From: Bacillaceae bacterium
GTDB taxonomy: Bacteria > Bacillota > Bacilli > Bacillales > Alkalibacillaceae
Reading direction: 5' to 3'
NCBI GenBank assembly: GCA_017656265.1
Contig: JACDOD010000001.1
Location: 1-64,000, forward strand
DNA length: 64,000 bases
In this document: one piece after another, positions 47,717 to 56,862 of the stretch
Layout of the letters: the number at the start of each line of letters is the position of its first letter
Position numbering within the stretch: position 1 is the first letter of the stretch
Program-made: the position numbers and the translations under genes
The notes under the pieces: model-generated
The model's database searches: none
What the model saw: only the letters and a program-made list of their open reading frames with translations
Told to the model about the DNA's origin: nothing

Positions 47717-47744
47717 TTGACTTTTTCTATTTTTGCTTTATGGT
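47717..47744 (+). promoter_or_regulatory. Promoter of the 30-residue peptide gene
   Basis: TTGACT (47717-47722), 16 bases, TATGGT (47739-47744), 23 nt before the start codon. Confidence 0.6.
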
Positions 47745-47767
47745 AAAAGTAGGAAGGAGGGAGCGGG

Positions 47768-47860
47768 ATGAAATATCGTTTGTTCAATTTAGCGGTAAAA
47801 GCCAGCCTTGCCGTAACTGCTATTATTACCATCATGAGCGATCCGGGCCCGATGCCGTAA
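47768..47860 (+). CDS. 30-residue peptide with secretion-signal character
   Basis: ATG 47768 to TAA 47860. The N-terminus is basic (MKYRLFNLAVK), followed by a hydrophobic core (ASLAVTAIITIM) and a short polar tail, SDPGPMP. Ribosome site GGAAGGAGGG is very strong and 6-7 nt away; a sigma-A promoter lies upstream and a hairpin repeat follows. So it stands as a one-gene unit. The layout recalls secreted signalling peptides (Phr type) in which the last five to seven residues are the signal, but no partner receptor gene is next to it, so this remains a guess. I do not recognise the family. Confidence 0.6.
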   Translation: MKYRLFNLAVKASLAVTAIITIMSDPGPMP

Positions 47861-47867
47861 ATAAAAG

Positions 47868-47950
47868 GCTAGGACAAAACTGCGTAAAGTAATGTAATAT
47901 CCGAACTATATTCATTGATCACATGAATTAGTTCGGATATTTTTACTTTA
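47868..47950 (+). repeat. TCCGAAC hairpin repeat, copy 2
   Basis: GGCTAGGACAAAACTGCGTAAAGTAATG leads (seen at 47867-47894; first 15 bases GGCTAGGACAAAACT), then AATATCCGAAC (47896-47906) and GTTCGGATATT (47931-47941) form an 11-bp stem followed by TTTACTTTA. Likely terminator for the peptide gene. Confidence 0.8.
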
Positions 47951-48037
47951 TGTCTTATCTATTGTAAATATTAGTGGGATTGATGATTGAAAAAGTCAGT
48001 AAAAAAATGCAATAAATGATTAGTTAGGGGGATTAGT

Positions 48038-48367
48038 ATGACACAGGATTTTTATTGTGAAGAAGTGTTAAGCGGTAAGACACCGGTTGAAAAGGTAATG
48101 GAGACGGAGAATGTTTTGACCTATTATCATACGAAACCATCTTATCCAGTACATATTGTCGCCTTTCCTAAAAAACATATTGATTCTTTCATTGCTCTGA
48201 AAGAAGAGGATCATGATCTGCTGATGGAATTATTAGAAGTGATACGGAAGGTGGCTGCTCAGGTGACAGAAGAATACGGCTCTTGTCGGGTTATTACAAA
48301 TCTGGGGGATTACCAGGATTCCAAACATCTGCATTTTCATATCATCCATGGAAAGACATTAATATAG
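48038..48367 (+). CDS. HIT-family protein
   Basis: A 109-residue histidine-triad protein with the HLHFHIIHG signature (HxHxHxx) at the C-terminus and the usual PVHIVAFPKKHIDSF segment. HIT proteins hydrolyse nucleoside phosphoramidates or dinucleotides. TTAGGGGGATT precedes the ATG. It is at the short end for the family; the frame ends four residues after the triad (GKTLI), as in compact Hint-like proteins. Confidence 0.88.
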   Translation: MTQDFYCEEVLSGKTPVEKVMETENVLTYYHTKPSYPVHIVAFPKKHIDSFIALKEEDHDLLMELLEVIRKVAAQVTEEYGSCRVITNLGDYQDSKHLHFHIIHGKTLI

Positions 48368-48376
48368 ACGGCGGAT

Positions 48377-48613
48377 TTAGAACAAAGGGTGCGCGAATCC
48401 AAATAGGATCAGTGAAACCCGATCAGAGCATATTGGCCGGAGGGAATTTTGATATCTGTATGATTCAGAAAATCTGGATTTTGAAATGGTTGCGTTTGTT
48501 AATGACAGTCTAACAAATGGATAAAGGAAAGTCCCGCCAAACAACAAAAAGATACCGCCGATTAACCAGGCCAATTTTTTTGTAATGATTCGAAATAGTA
48601 TAAAAGCAAGCAT
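48377..48613 (-). CDS. Possible small membrane protein
   Basis: A 78-codon frame whose first 35 residues form one or two membrane helices (KKLAWLIGGIFLLFGGTFLYPFV), then a polar tail. The ribosome site is weak (GGTGA one base from the ATG). It faces away from polYI in a gap between HIT and polYI that otherwise has no gene. It may be real, or a chance frame. Confidence 0.3.
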   Translation of the reverse strand: MLAFILFRIITKKLAWLIGGIFLLFGGTFLYPFVRLSLTNATISKSRFSESYRYQNSLRPICSDRVSLILFGFAHPLF

Positions 48614-48643
48614 GTCACCAGATAGTATGGTAAAATCAGGTTA

Positions 48644-48655
48644 GAACAACTGTTC
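48644..48655 (+). promoter_or_regulatory. LexA (DinR) box before polYI
   Basis: GAACAACTGTTC: a perfect GAAC-N4-GTTC core, 18 nt before the polymerase start. In B. subtilis this core is the LexA operator. Confidence 0.65.
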
Positions 48656-48673
48656 CGATTAAAGGTGATGACC

Positions 48674-49921
48674 ATGACCAAACGATTTCCGACAAAGGGA
48701 AGGATCATATTTCATGTGGATATGAACAGTTTTTATGCTTCGGTGGAAATGGCTTATAACCCGGACCTAAAGGGGAAGCCGCTTGCCATTGCGGGTGATC
48801 CGGAAAAACGGAAAGGGATTATCGTGACAAGCAGTTATGAGGCCAGGGCGAAAGGCGTCAGGACGACGATGCCATTGTGGAAGGCAAGGGAATTGTGCCC
48901 GAATCTCGTTGTTCTGAAGCCGAATTTTCCCCGCTACCGGGAGGCATCAAAACATATTTTTCAGATTATGTCATTTATCACACCTTATGTGGAACCGGTT
49001 TCCATTGACGAGGGATACATGGATGTGACGGAATGTGCCCATCTGGGTCAACCCCTTGATATCGCAAAACATCTTCAAAAACGGATTAAGGATGAACTGG
49101 ATCTTCCCTGCAGTATTGGCATTGCTCCGAATAAATTTTTGGCGAAGATGGCATCGGATATGAAAAAGCCGATGGGGATCACCATCTTGCGTAAGCGGGA
49201 AATTCCTGAAAAATTGTGGCCACTTCCAATTGAAGAAATGTATGGGGTAGGGGAGAAAACAGCGAACAAGCTAAAAACGCTTCAGATTTACAAAATCGAG
49301 GATTTGGCTAAAGCGGATGTACTTCATTTAAAAAATCTTTTAGGGATTAACGGTGAACGGCTAAAAAACCGGGCCAACGGCATTGATCCGAGACCGGTGG
49401 ACCCTGATTCAGTCCATGAATTTAAAAGTATCGGCAATTCCCAGACCTTTCCCTACGATACAGTTGATGAAACAGAACTGAAGCAGATGCTTCATCAGCT
49501 ATCTGGAAAAGTAGCTGAGCGGATGAAGAGGAAACAGGTGGTCTGTGAAAATATTCAAATTATGATACGCTACTTTGACCGAAAAACCATTACAAGAAGT
49601 AAGCAGCTTCATGATTTTGTGGAAAATAAGGATGAGATTTACCGGATTGCTCTGGATCTTTTTCTTGCCAATTGGTCAGGGGAAGCAGTTCGGTTGCTGG
49701 GGGTGACCGCCCAACAATTAGTGGAAAAAGAAGAGATGTCCAAACAACTGGATCTGTTTTCTTATGAGCATGAAGCAAAAAAAGAAAAATTGTATGACGC
49801 CATTGATCAATTAACTGAAAAATACGGAAAGGAAATTATTCAAAAGCCCGAAGCAGATGATGGTGACGAATATATTTCAACCAGCTTTCAGAAGGATTTT
49901 CTGGACGATTTTAAACATTAA
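48674..49921 (+). CDS. polYI: DNA polymerase IV, Y-family (PolYI/YqjH)
   Basis: A 415-residue translesion polymerase: IFHVDMNSFYASVEMAY with the first catalytic Asp and steric-gate residue, VSIDEGYMDVT with the metal-binding Asp/Glu, SIGIAPNKFLAKMASDMKKP, a helix-hairpin-helix thumb (YGVGEKTANKLKTLQIYKI), the little-finger domain, and a clamp-binding motif QLDLF at about 361. Start ATG 48674 is six bases after AAAGGTG. A second Y-family gene is 11 kb downstream. Confidence 0.95.
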   Translation: MTKRFPTKGRIIFHVDMNSFYASVEMAYNPDLKGKPLAIAGDPEKRKGIIVTSSYEARAKGVRTTMPLWKARELCPNLVVLKPNFPRYREASKHIFQIMSFITPYVEPVSIDEGYMDVTECAHLGQPLDIAKHLQKRIKDELDLPCSIGIAPNKFLAKMASDMKKPMGITILRKREIPEKLWPLPIEEMYGVGEKTANKLKTLQIYKIEDLAKADVLHLKNLLGINGERLKNRANGIDPRPVDPDSVHEFKSIGNSQTFPYDTVDETELKQMLHQLSGKVAERMKRKQVVCENIQIMIRYFDRKTITRSKQLHDFVENKDEIYRIALDLFLANWSGEAVRLLGVTAQQLVEKEEMSKQLDLFSYEHEAKKEKLYDAIDQLTEKYGKEIIQKPEADDGDEYISTSFQKDFLDDFKH

Positions 49922-49942
49922 AATGATGTTTGCCCCACAAAC

Positions 49943-49980
49943 ACCACTTCCTGTAGAACGATGCAGGCAGTGGTTTTTTT
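49943..49980 (+). terminator. Terminator after polYI
   Basis: ACCACT-T-CCTG pairs with CAGG-C-AGTGGT (49943-49953 with 49964-49974), then TTTTTTT. Confidence 0.85.
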
Positions 49981-50091
49981 ATACTGATTTCTGCTTTACC
50001 TGACAACCAGCTTCATGTATCAAAAATAGAAAATGACAAAATATAAAAAAAAAATCAATTTTCATCTAAACCATGTCAAGGAGGGATGTTC

Positions 50092-50346
50092 ATGCCACAT
50101 CCATATTTATGCCCGAATTGCCGGAGCAACCGTTCCCGGTTCAATATTATTGCTCAGGTTACTACACCCGTAAAAATGGACCCCCATACAGGAGAGGTGG
50201 TCGAAGAATTATCCGAACAGTCCATGGAACCATACCACGTTAAATATAATGGACCGCAATATAAAGTCCAATGCGGGGTCTGCGGGCTGGTGGAGAACGA
50301 AATAACCTTTATTAAACACGCAGAAAATGATTCAGGCGTCAGATAA
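50092..50346 (+). CDS. Small zinc-ribbon-like protein
   Basis: An 84-residue protein with two CxxC knuckles, CPNC near residue 7 and CGVC near 65, spaced as in a zinc ribbon, and a beta-rich middle (FNIIAQVTTPVKMDPHTGEVVEEL in part). It fits a metal-binding nucleic-acid or protein-binding role but I do not recognise the family. The start ATG 50092 (MPHPYLCPNC) is six bases after AAGGAGGG; ATG 50086 overlaps it. Confidence 0.75.
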   Translation: MPHPYLCPNCRSNRSRFNIIAQVTTPVKMDPHTGEVVEELSEQSMEPYHVKYNGPQYKVQCGVCGLVENEITFIKHAENDSGVR

Positions 50347-50427
50347 CAAAAAAACGAAACCAGATAATGGATAGTTACGTAAAATAAGTTAAATTGGAAT
50401 GGTTCTTAATCAAGGGGAGGAGAAACT

Positions 50428-50748
50428 ATGAAAAAATGGATGACTGCTGTTGTTACATTTGCAGTCATATTCGCAGTGAATTGGCTGGCAGCAAAACTGT
50501 TTCAGCTGCATTTTATTGATGTGTCGTTCTTTACCGGGCTTGTCTTTGCTGTTGCCTTAAGGTGGATGAACTCTTCAGGAGGCTTTTTATCCGATGCCAT
50601 TTCGACCAGTGTCCAGTCCCAGACGGGTGTGAAAATGGAGCGGGAAGAAAAAAAATCCCTGCCTTCAACAGCTGCAGCTACAGCAATTGTATATACTGTT
50701 CTTGCGCTTATTGCGACGATCATCTATTATCTGGATTATTTCATGTAG
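50428..50748 (+). CDS. Hypothetical membrane protein
   Basis: A 106-residue protein with three membrane segments (about 5-23, 27-45 and 82-103) around a polar loop (SSGGFLSDAISTSVQSQTGVKMEREEKK in part: SVQSQTGVKMEREEKK). GGGGAGGAG precedes the ATG. Not recognised; the function is unknown. It ends before a hairpin repeat. Confidence 0.75.
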   Translation: MKKWMTAVVTFAVIFAVNWLAAKLFQLHFIDVSFFTGLVFAVALRWMNSSGGFLSDAISTSVQSQTGVKMEREEKKSLPSTAAATAIVYTVLALIATIIYYLDYFM

Positions 50749-50778
50749 GAGATTCTGAGAACTAATCCGGTAAACAAG

Positions 50779-50910
50779 GGGCTGGGACATTAGATGTGAG
50801 CGGTTGAAAAGGCGAACAATTGGCTAAAGAAAATATCCGAACTTATTCAGGTGACGATTGAATAGAGTTCGGATATGTCATAACTTTTTTTACACTGGCC
50901 ACAGCCTCTT
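50779..50910 (+). repeat. TCCGAAC hairpin repeat, copy 3
   Basis: GGGCTGGGACAT at 50779 starts the element and CCACAGCC near 50900 can pair with it; inside, AATATCCGAAC (50832-50842) pairs with GTTCGGATAT (50867-50876). This copy is longer and less like the other three. It separates a plus-strand gene from the convergent aldehyde dehydrogenase. Confidence 0.7.
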
Positions 50911-50917
50911 ATCGTAT

Positions 50918-52285
50918 CTATTTAAAAATCTTACGCAAAATTTTCAGTCCGATTTTCGAATTCGGGTAACGGAACGATAAATCAAACCTGGTCGTCTGTT
51001 TCACGATACTCTTTTGATGACTGAAGGTATCAAAACTGGCTTTACCATGATATTGGCCGACTCCGCTTGTTCCTATACCGCCCATGGGCAGGTTCGGGTT
51101 GGCAATATGCATCAACGTATCATTGATGCACCCGCCTCCAAAAGAAATATTCTCAATCGCCCATTCCTGAGTCTGTTCATTTTCCGTGAATAAGTAGAGG
51201 GCAAGGGGATTGGGGGCATGGGCAATTTCTTTTTTCACTTCTTCGATTTGTGTAAATGTCAGCACAGGAAGAATAGGCCCAAAAATTTCATCCTGCATGA
51301 TCGGATCTTCCCAGCTGACTCCGTCCAAAATAGTCGGGGAGATGGTGAGCTGTTCTTCTTTAGCAACTCCACCGCAGACAATTTGTCCGTCCTTTAAATA
51401 TTCCGATAACCGTTCAAAATGCCTCTGATTCACAATTCGAGTATATTCCGGATGTTCTTCAGGATGATTTCCGTAGAAAGATTCAATGGCATCCCGAAGT
51501 TTGTGTAATAATTCGTCCTTTATGTCTTCATGAACCAAAAGATAGTCTGGTGCAATGCAAGTCTGACCGGCATTTAAAAATTTCCCCCAGGCGATGCGTC
51601 TGGCAGCGAGCGGGATTTTGGCATCCTGATCCACGATACATGGGCTCTTGCCGCCCAGTTCCAGGGTGACCGGCGTTAAATGTTTGCTTGCCTTCTCCAT
51701 CACGATTTTCCCAACCGGAACACTTCCCGTAAAGAAAATATAATCAAACGGTTCCTCGAGAAGCTGCTGGCTGATTTCCTTATCTCCTTCCACAACCGCA
51801 ATATAGTCCGGCTCAAAGGTGCTCTGTACCATGTCAGCAATCAGGCGGGATACATTGGGGGCCAGCTCAGACGGCTTAATGACCGAACAATTGCCTGCTG
51901 CAATCGCTCCGATGAGGGGGGCAAAGGTCAATTGAATCGGATAATTCCATGGTGAAATAATGAGCGCAGCCCCATAAGGCTGTTTGTATATATAGCTTTT
52001 TGCGCCAGAATGACTGATTGGAGATTTGACTTTTTCCGGTTTCATCCAGCTGTGCAAATGTTTGATAGCCTCATCCAGTTCAGCGTATAAAAAACCAATC
52101 TCAGAAGCGAAGGCCTCATACTCCGATTTATTCAGGTCTTGTTTTAACGCGCAATAAATATCCTTTTCATACCGTTTAAGGGCTTGTTTCAGTTTTTCCA
52201 GCTGGTGCTTCCGAAACATATGGGTTAAGGTTTTTCCCTCATGAAACATCCTCTTTTGTGCTTGAACCAGCTCAGAAATGTTCAT
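50918..52285 (-). CDS. Aldehyde dehydrogenase (class 3-like)
   Basis: A 455-residue NAD(P)-dependent enzyme of the short ALDH3-type group without the long N-terminus. Visible: SPWNYPIQL, FFTGSVPVGKIVMEKA for the cofactor, TLELGGKSPCIV with the catalytic Glu, NAGQTCIAPDYLLVHE with the nucleophile Cys, and EIFGPILPVL. It would oxidize medium or long-chain aldehydes; B. subtilis YwdH is a similar protein. It has a C-terminal basic amphipathic stretch (NSKIGLKILRKIFK), as membrane-associated members do. GGAGGTGGAG precedes the ATG. Confidence 0.92.
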   Translation of the reverse strand: MNISELVQAQKRMFHEGKTLTHMFRKHQLEKLKQALKRYEKDIYCALKQDLNKSEYEAFASEIGFLYAELDEAIKHLHSWMKPEKVKSPISHSGAKSYIYKQPYGAALIISPWNYPIQLTFAPLIGAIAAGNCSVIKPSELAPNVSRLIADMVQSTFEPDYIAVVEGDKEISQQLLEEPFDYIFFTGSVPVGKIVMEKASKHLTPVTLELGGKSPCIVDQDAKIPLAARRIAWGKFLNAGQTCIAPDYLLVHEDIKDELLHKLRDAIESFYGNHPEEHPEYTRIVNQRHFERLSEYLKDGQIVCGGVAKEEQLTISPTILDGVSWEDPIMQDEIFGPILPVLTFTQIEEVKKEIAHAPNPLALYLFTENEQTQEWAIENISFGGGCINDTLMHIANPNLPMGGIGTSGVGQYHGKASFDTFSHQKSIVKQTTRFDLSFRYPNSKIGLKILRKIFK

Positions 52286-52300
52286 TTCTCCACCTCCGCT

Positions 52301-53215
52301 TTATACATCTACTATTTTAAAATCATGGGCCATCACAGTATCAGGGAATATATCTTGAACGTTTCTCGAAAAATTCTCTATGTCTGGATCCTGATAACGG
52401 GATGAAATATGGGTTAAAATCAGTTTCTTCACGTTCGCTTTTTTCGCAAGCTCTGCTCCCTGAAGAGCAGTGGAATGAAAGTAGTCGTAAGCCAGTTGCT
52501 GATCTTCCGGACCAAAGGTGGACTCATAGATAAGCACGTCAGATTCCCTGGCAAAGGTAATGAACTCCTCATGGTAACGGGTATCTCCGAAGACCGTGAT
52601 GACTTTCCCTTTTTTTGGAGGTCCCACAAAGTCTTTGCGATTAACCACGGTTCCATCTTCAAGGGTTACTTCCGGATTTTCTTTAATTTTTCGGTAGATT
52701 GGCCCTGGTGGAATGCCTGCTTCTTTTAGTTTATCGGGCATGAGTTCCCCGACTTTATCCTGTTCAATGACCCGATAAGCAAAAGAAGGGATTCCGTGAT
52801 CGAGTTTTTTCGTTTCAATAGTAAATTGATCATCTTCGAAAATGGTTCCCTCATCTATTTCCTTAATATGTAAGGGATAGGCGAGCCGGGTCTGGCTGAT
52901 GGATAAAGCCGTATCAATAAAAGATTTGATACCAGTTGGGCCATAGACATCAACAGGAGTTCTGCCTCCCTGAAAGGACCGGCTTCCTAACAGACCTGGA
53001 AGTCCAAAGATATGATCTCCGTGCAAATGGGTGATAAATATTTTTTCGATTTTCGCCGGTTTAATGGGAGTATGTAAAATTTGGTGCTGGGTCGCTTCCC
53101 CGCAGTCAAACATCCAGATGCTTCCCCGTTCCTGGGAAAGATCCAGTACATAGGATGAAACATTTCGTTTTTTTGAAGGGACACCTGCTCCGGTTCCTAG
53201 AAAATGAAAGTGCAT
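52301..53215 (-). CDS. rnz: Ribonuclease Z
   Basis: A 304-residue metallo-beta-lactamase nuclease that trims tRNA 3' ends, mainly for tRNAs without encoded [20 protein letters not shown] is the N-terminal hallmark and [18 protein letters not shown] the HxHxDH metal motif; the flexible arm has GIPPGP. The start is ATG 53215, eight bases after CAGGAGG; frames to 53308 run through that site. It lies between namA and the aldehyde dehydrogenase, all leftward; yqjK holds a like place in B. subtilis. Confidence 0.95.
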   Translation of the reverse strand: MHFHFLGTGAGVPSKKRNVSSYVLDLSQERGSIWMFDCGEATQHQILHTPIKPAKIEKIFITHLHGDHIFGLPGLLGSRSFQGGRTPVDVYGPTGIKSFIDTALSISQTRLAYPLHIKEIDEGTIFEDDQFTIETKKLDHGIPSFAYRVIEQDKVGELMPDKLKEAGIPPGPIYRKIKENPEVTLEDGTVVNRKDFVGPPKKGKVITVFGDTRYHEEFITFARESDVLIYESTFGPEDQQLAYDYFHSTALQGAELAKKANVKKLILTHISSRYQDPDIENFSRNVQDIFPDTVMAHDFKIVDV

Positions 53216-53252
53216 AATGGTCATCCTCCTGTGAAAGTCGTAAAATGATATG

Positions 53253-54272
53253 TTATTTCCAGCCTCGTCTGTATTGTTCTGGTCCTTCAATGGGAACTCC
53301 CAGTTCATCGGCAGCCTGCTTCGGCCAGTATGGGTTTCTTAAGAAGGCCCGTCCAATAAAAATCAGATCCGCACGGTTGTTCTGGACAATTTCCTCAGCC
53401 TGCAAGCCGCTGGTAATCAGCCCGACAGCTCCAGTTGCGATGTCTGCTTTCTGTTTAATTTCTTCAGCATATTGAATCTGATAACCGGGATAGACGGGGA
53501 TTCTTACGGGAATGACCGCACCTGAACTGCAGTCAATTAAGTCTACTCCCTGTTTTTTCATCTCCAGCGAAAAATATACAAAGTCGTCCATGGTGTTTCC
53601 ATTTTCATCATATTCATTGGCTGAAATGCGGACAAATAACGGTCCGGACCATTCTTCTTTCACGGCATGAATAACTTCCTTTAAAAAACGATAGCGATTT
53701 TCTCTGGATCCCCCATATTCATCTGTGCGTTTATTGGTCAATGGAGATAAAAACTGATTGATTAAATATCCGTGGGCTCCGTGTATTTCAATGACATCAA
53801 AGTTCGCCTCTCTGGCTCTTCTCGCACCTTCCTTGAATGCTTGAATGGTACGTTGAATATCCTCGAGACTCATTTCCTGCGGAGTCTGATAGTTTTCGCT
53901 GAAAGGAAGGGAACTTGGAGCAAAAATCGGTCCTTCCAGATCTGCTTTGCGGCCGGCATGGGCCAGCTGAATTCCGCTTTTGCCCCCGTGGCAGTGGACG
54001 CCTTCGTTAATTTGCTGCAGTCCTTTTATATGATCATCATCCCAGATTCCAAGATCCTTTGATGAAATTCGCCCTTCAGGCATTACAGCAGTTGCTTCAA
54101 TAATAACCAGCCCGGCCTGCCCGGCAGCTCGGCTTTCATAATGGGCAAGGTGAAAGGGCTGTACATGACCGTCTTCGGTTTCAGATGAGTACATACACAT
54201 AGGTGACATGACGATCCTGTTTTTGAATGTGGTTTCTTTTATGGTCAGTGGTGAAAAAAGTTTACTTTCCAT
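53253..54272 (-). CDS. namA: NADPH dehydrogenase NamA (old yellow enzyme)
   Basis: A 339-residue FMN-dependent ene-reductase. [13 protein letters not shown] holds the regulatory Cys and Tyr of the YqjM group; [15 protein letters not shown] holds the paired His that bind the substrate carbonyl; [13 protein letters not shown] and [11 protein letters not shown] bind FMN phosphate. It reduces activated alkenes such as enones, in the cytoplasm. Gene order namA-rnz is as in B. subtilis yqjM-yqjK. Confidence 0.95.
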   Translation of the reverse strand: MESKLFSPLTIKETTFKNRIVMSPMCMYSSETEDGHVQPFHLAHYESRAAGQAGLVIIEATAVMPEGRISSKDLGIWDDDHIKGLQQINEGVHCHGGKSGIQLAHAGRKADLEGPIFAPSSLPFSENYQTPQEMSLEDIQRTIQAFKEGARRAREANFDVIEIHGAHGYLINQFLSPLTNKRTDEYGGSRENRYRFLKEVIHAVKEEWSGPLFVRISANEYDENGNTMDDFVYFSLEMKKQGVDLIDCSSGAVIPVRIPVYPGYQIQYAEEIKQKADIATGAVGLITSGLQAEEIVQNNRADLIFIGRAFLRNPYWPKQAADELGVPIEGPEQYRRGWK

Positions 54273-54355
54273 TTTTGTTTCCCCCTCAAGCTCAAAACTA
54301 TTTATTTTACCATAGCATAATTCTTATAAACCACCAATAATTCATATGATTTTAA

Positions 54356-55090
54356 TTAAAAATTATTTTGTAATCGTTTGTGATAGGCTACATCAGGCAT
54401 ATCTGTAAAGATTCCCTCACATTTCAGCTTGTAGCAGCGAGCCATTCGAAAAGCGCGGTTTACAGTGTAAACCCGAACTGGTATGTTTTCATTTCTGCAT
54501 TGTTTGACCAGGCGATAATTTAATACCCGATATTTAATGTGGAGAGCATCTGCCTTAATTTCATGAAGAAAGGGAATGATATTTCGTATACCCTGACTTG
54601 TCAGAAATGCCGTTTCAATCCCTGAATGAATGGCTTTAACACGTTTCAGACTTTCTGGATTGAAACTAGATACAATCGTCCTCTCCTCGAGACGATGCTC
54701 TTTAACCATCTTGCAGACTTTATGTTCCAACTGTTTATAATCCACGATATTATTTTTTAGTTCGAGATTAATCAGAATGGGAAATGGTTTGACCCATGTT
54801 AAAAATTCTTCCAGTGTTATAATAGGTGTATCTTTATAAGCAGCAGAAAACCATTCTCCGGCATCCAGTTTTTTTAATTCATCCAGTGTATATTCATAAA
54901 CAAATCCCTGGCCATTCGTTGTACGTTTAAGACTTTCATCGTGAATCAGAACAGGGATCCCATCTTTTGTCAGCTGTACATCGGTTTCGATTCCATCAGC
55001 TTTCATCTCGATGGCTTTTTCAAAGGCAGGCATCGTATTTTCAGGGGCGTACTGACTGGCTCCCCGGTGGGCAAAAATCTTTGTGGCCAC
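54356..55090 (-). CDS. yqiK: Glycerophosphodiester phosphodiesterase
   Basis: A 244-residue GDPD-family enzyme releasing glycerol 3-phosphate from deacylated phospholipids. IFAHRGASQYAPENTMPAF, DGIETDVQLTKDGIPVLIHDE (as DGIETDVQLTKDG and PVLIHDE) hold the catalytic His, Glu and Asp. No signal peptide, so cytoplasmic. The start GTG 55090 is six bases after GCGAGGTG; an in-frame ATG at 55123 has no ribosome site. Confidence 0.9.
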   Translation of the reverse strand: MATKIFAHRGASQYAPENTMPAFEKAIEMKADGIETDVQLTKDGIPVLIHDESLKRTTNGQGFVYEYTLDELKKLDAGEWFSAAYKDTPIITLEEFLTWVKPFPILINLELKNNIVDYKQLEHKVCKMVKEHRLEERTIVSSFNPESLKRVKAIHSGIETAFLTSQGIRNIIPFLHEIKADALHIKYRVLNYRLVKQCRNENIPVRVYTVNRAFRMARCYKLKCEGIFTDMPDVAYHKRLQNNF

Positions 55091-55146
55091 ATTTGTCACC
55101 TCGCTTGATATCAAAACATACATGTGATGAGAAGGAGTGATCTGGT

Positions 55147-56775
55147 TTGAAAAAATGGCAAACGAAGGATCAGCTGGTAGATCTCTTGTGTTCTCTAGTT
55201 AAATACCCAAGTATCACAGGGACGGAACATGAAATTGCTATTGTAGAATATTTATACCATATTTTATCAGAACGGGATTATTTTAAGAATCATCCATCTC
55301 ATTTATCTCTACATCCTATACCAGACGGCCGTCAATTGTTAACCGCCCTGGTGAAAGGAAAGAAAAATACTGAGGATACAGTCGTTCTTTTGAGTCATAT
55401 TGATGTGGTGGATGTAGAAGACTACGGATCCTTTAAAAACCTGGCTTTCTATCCCCGGGAACTGACAAAGGAATACAAAAAACATATCAATCTGCTGCCA
55501 GAGGAAGTACAGCAAGATATTGTATCAGGAGAATGGCTATTTGGAAGGGGATCCATGGATATGAAAGCAGGGACAACTCTGCACTTATCCATGCTCGAAA
55601 AAGCGATGGACGGTGAATTTTCTGGTAATATACTCATGCTGGTGGTTCCCGATGAAGAAGTAAACTCTGCCGGGATGATACATGCACTTCCGGTATTACA
55701 TGAAATTAAAAAACAGGAAAACCTCACCTATTGCGCCTGTCTCAACGGGGAGCCGATGTTTCGTAAATATCCCGGTGATGAAAACTTTTATATGTATATG
55801 GGTTCCATGGGAAAGGTGTTACCGGGTTTTTATTGTTATGGGAAAGAAACCCATGCCGGTGAGCCTTTTGGCGGGGTAAATGCTAATGTGATGATCAGTT
55901 ATCTGAATCAGGAACTGGAGCTTCATGAATCCTTTATTGAAAAAATCGATGATGAAATCACACCGCCGCCGGTCAGTCTGATGAACCGTGATTTAAAAGA
56001 AGAATATTCGGTACAGACACCTATCTCATCCGTTTCCATGTATAACGTATTTTATATGAAACAGTCCATTGGTGAACTTTCTCAAAAACTGCTGGATGCG
56101 GCCAAACGGGCTAAACAACGGATTGAAGCACATTATCGGGAAAAAGGGGATACTTTTAAACATGCGACCGGTATTACTGAGCTTCCGGAAGTACAGGTTC
56201 AGGTCATGATGTATGAAAATTTATTTCAGGAAGCCGTTAAACGGCATGGCACACAGGAAGTGTTAAGACGGCAAAATTTATTGATTCAGAATCGGAATCA
56301 GGGCGACCGGGATTTTTCAACCCTCCTTGTACAGGACCTGGCATATCTCTGCAAAGATCTGGCACCTATGATCGTTCTCTTTTATAGTCCGCCGTTTTAT
56401 CCATCCGTTTCCTCAAAAGGGGATGAACACATTGAAAAGGTGCTGAACCATATTCATCAAAAAGCCAGGAACGATTATCAAATTGATCTGGAGACGATTG
56501 AATTTTTCTCCGGCCTGTCCGATTTAAGTTTTGTCGGACCTGCTGCCTCCAGTGAAAAATCGCTGAAACAGTTAAAAAATAACATGCCCCTGAATGAGAT
56601 TGGATACACATTGGATGAGAAGCTGATGCAGGAGATGAATATGCCTATTTTAAATATCGGCCCCTTTGGGAAAGATGCTCACCAGTGGACAGAACGGTTA
56701 GAGCTTCGGTACAGCTTTGAATGCCTTCCCACACTTCTTACAGAGGCGATTGAGCAGTTACTTTCCAGAAAATAA
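55147..56775 (+). CDS. yqjN: M20-family peptidase YqjN (RocB-like)
   Basis: A 542-residue zinc peptidase-like protein resembling RocB of arginine use and B. subtilis YqjN (547). Ligands: LSHIDVVDVEDYG, GRGSMDMKAGTTLHLSML and VPDEEVNSAGM. The C-terminal half carries FSGLSDLSFVGP and IGPFGKDAHQWTERL. The substrate is unknown. The start is TTG 55147 after AGAAGGAGTG. Divergent from yqiK, with only 56 bases between the two starts. Confidence 0.9.
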   Translation: MKKWQTKDQLVDLLCSLVKYPSITGTEHEIAIVEYLYHILSERDYFKNHPSHLSLHPIPDGRQLLTALVKGKKNTEDTVVLLSHIDVVDVEDYGSFKNLAFYPRELTKEYKKHINLLPEEVQQDIVSGEWLFGRGSMDMKAGTTLHLSMLEKAMDGEFSGNILMLVVPDEEVNSAGMIHALPVLHEIKKQENLTYCACLNGEPMFRKYPGDENFYMYMGSMGKVLPGFYCYGKETHAGEPFGGVNANVMISYLNQELELHESFIEKIDDEITPPPVSLMNRDLKEEYSVQTPISSVSMYNVFYMKQSIGELSQKLLDAAKRAKQRIEAHYREKGDTFKHATGITELPEVQVQVMMYENLFQEAVKRHGTQEVLRRQNLLIQNRNQGDRDFSTLLVQDLAYLCKDLAPMIVLFYSPPFYPSVSSKGDEHIEKVLNHIHQKARNDYQIDLETIEFFSGLSDLSFVGPAASSEKSLKQLKNNMPLNEIGYTLDEKLMQEMNMPILNIGPFGKDAHQWTERLELRYSFECLPTLLTEAIEQLLSRK

Positions 56776-56862
56776 GTCTTCAAAGTGACAAAAAAGAGAG
56801 AAAGAGTTAAAATAGTAGAATGAATGCTCATTCATTTTTGGACTAAATTGGGGGAAAAAATA

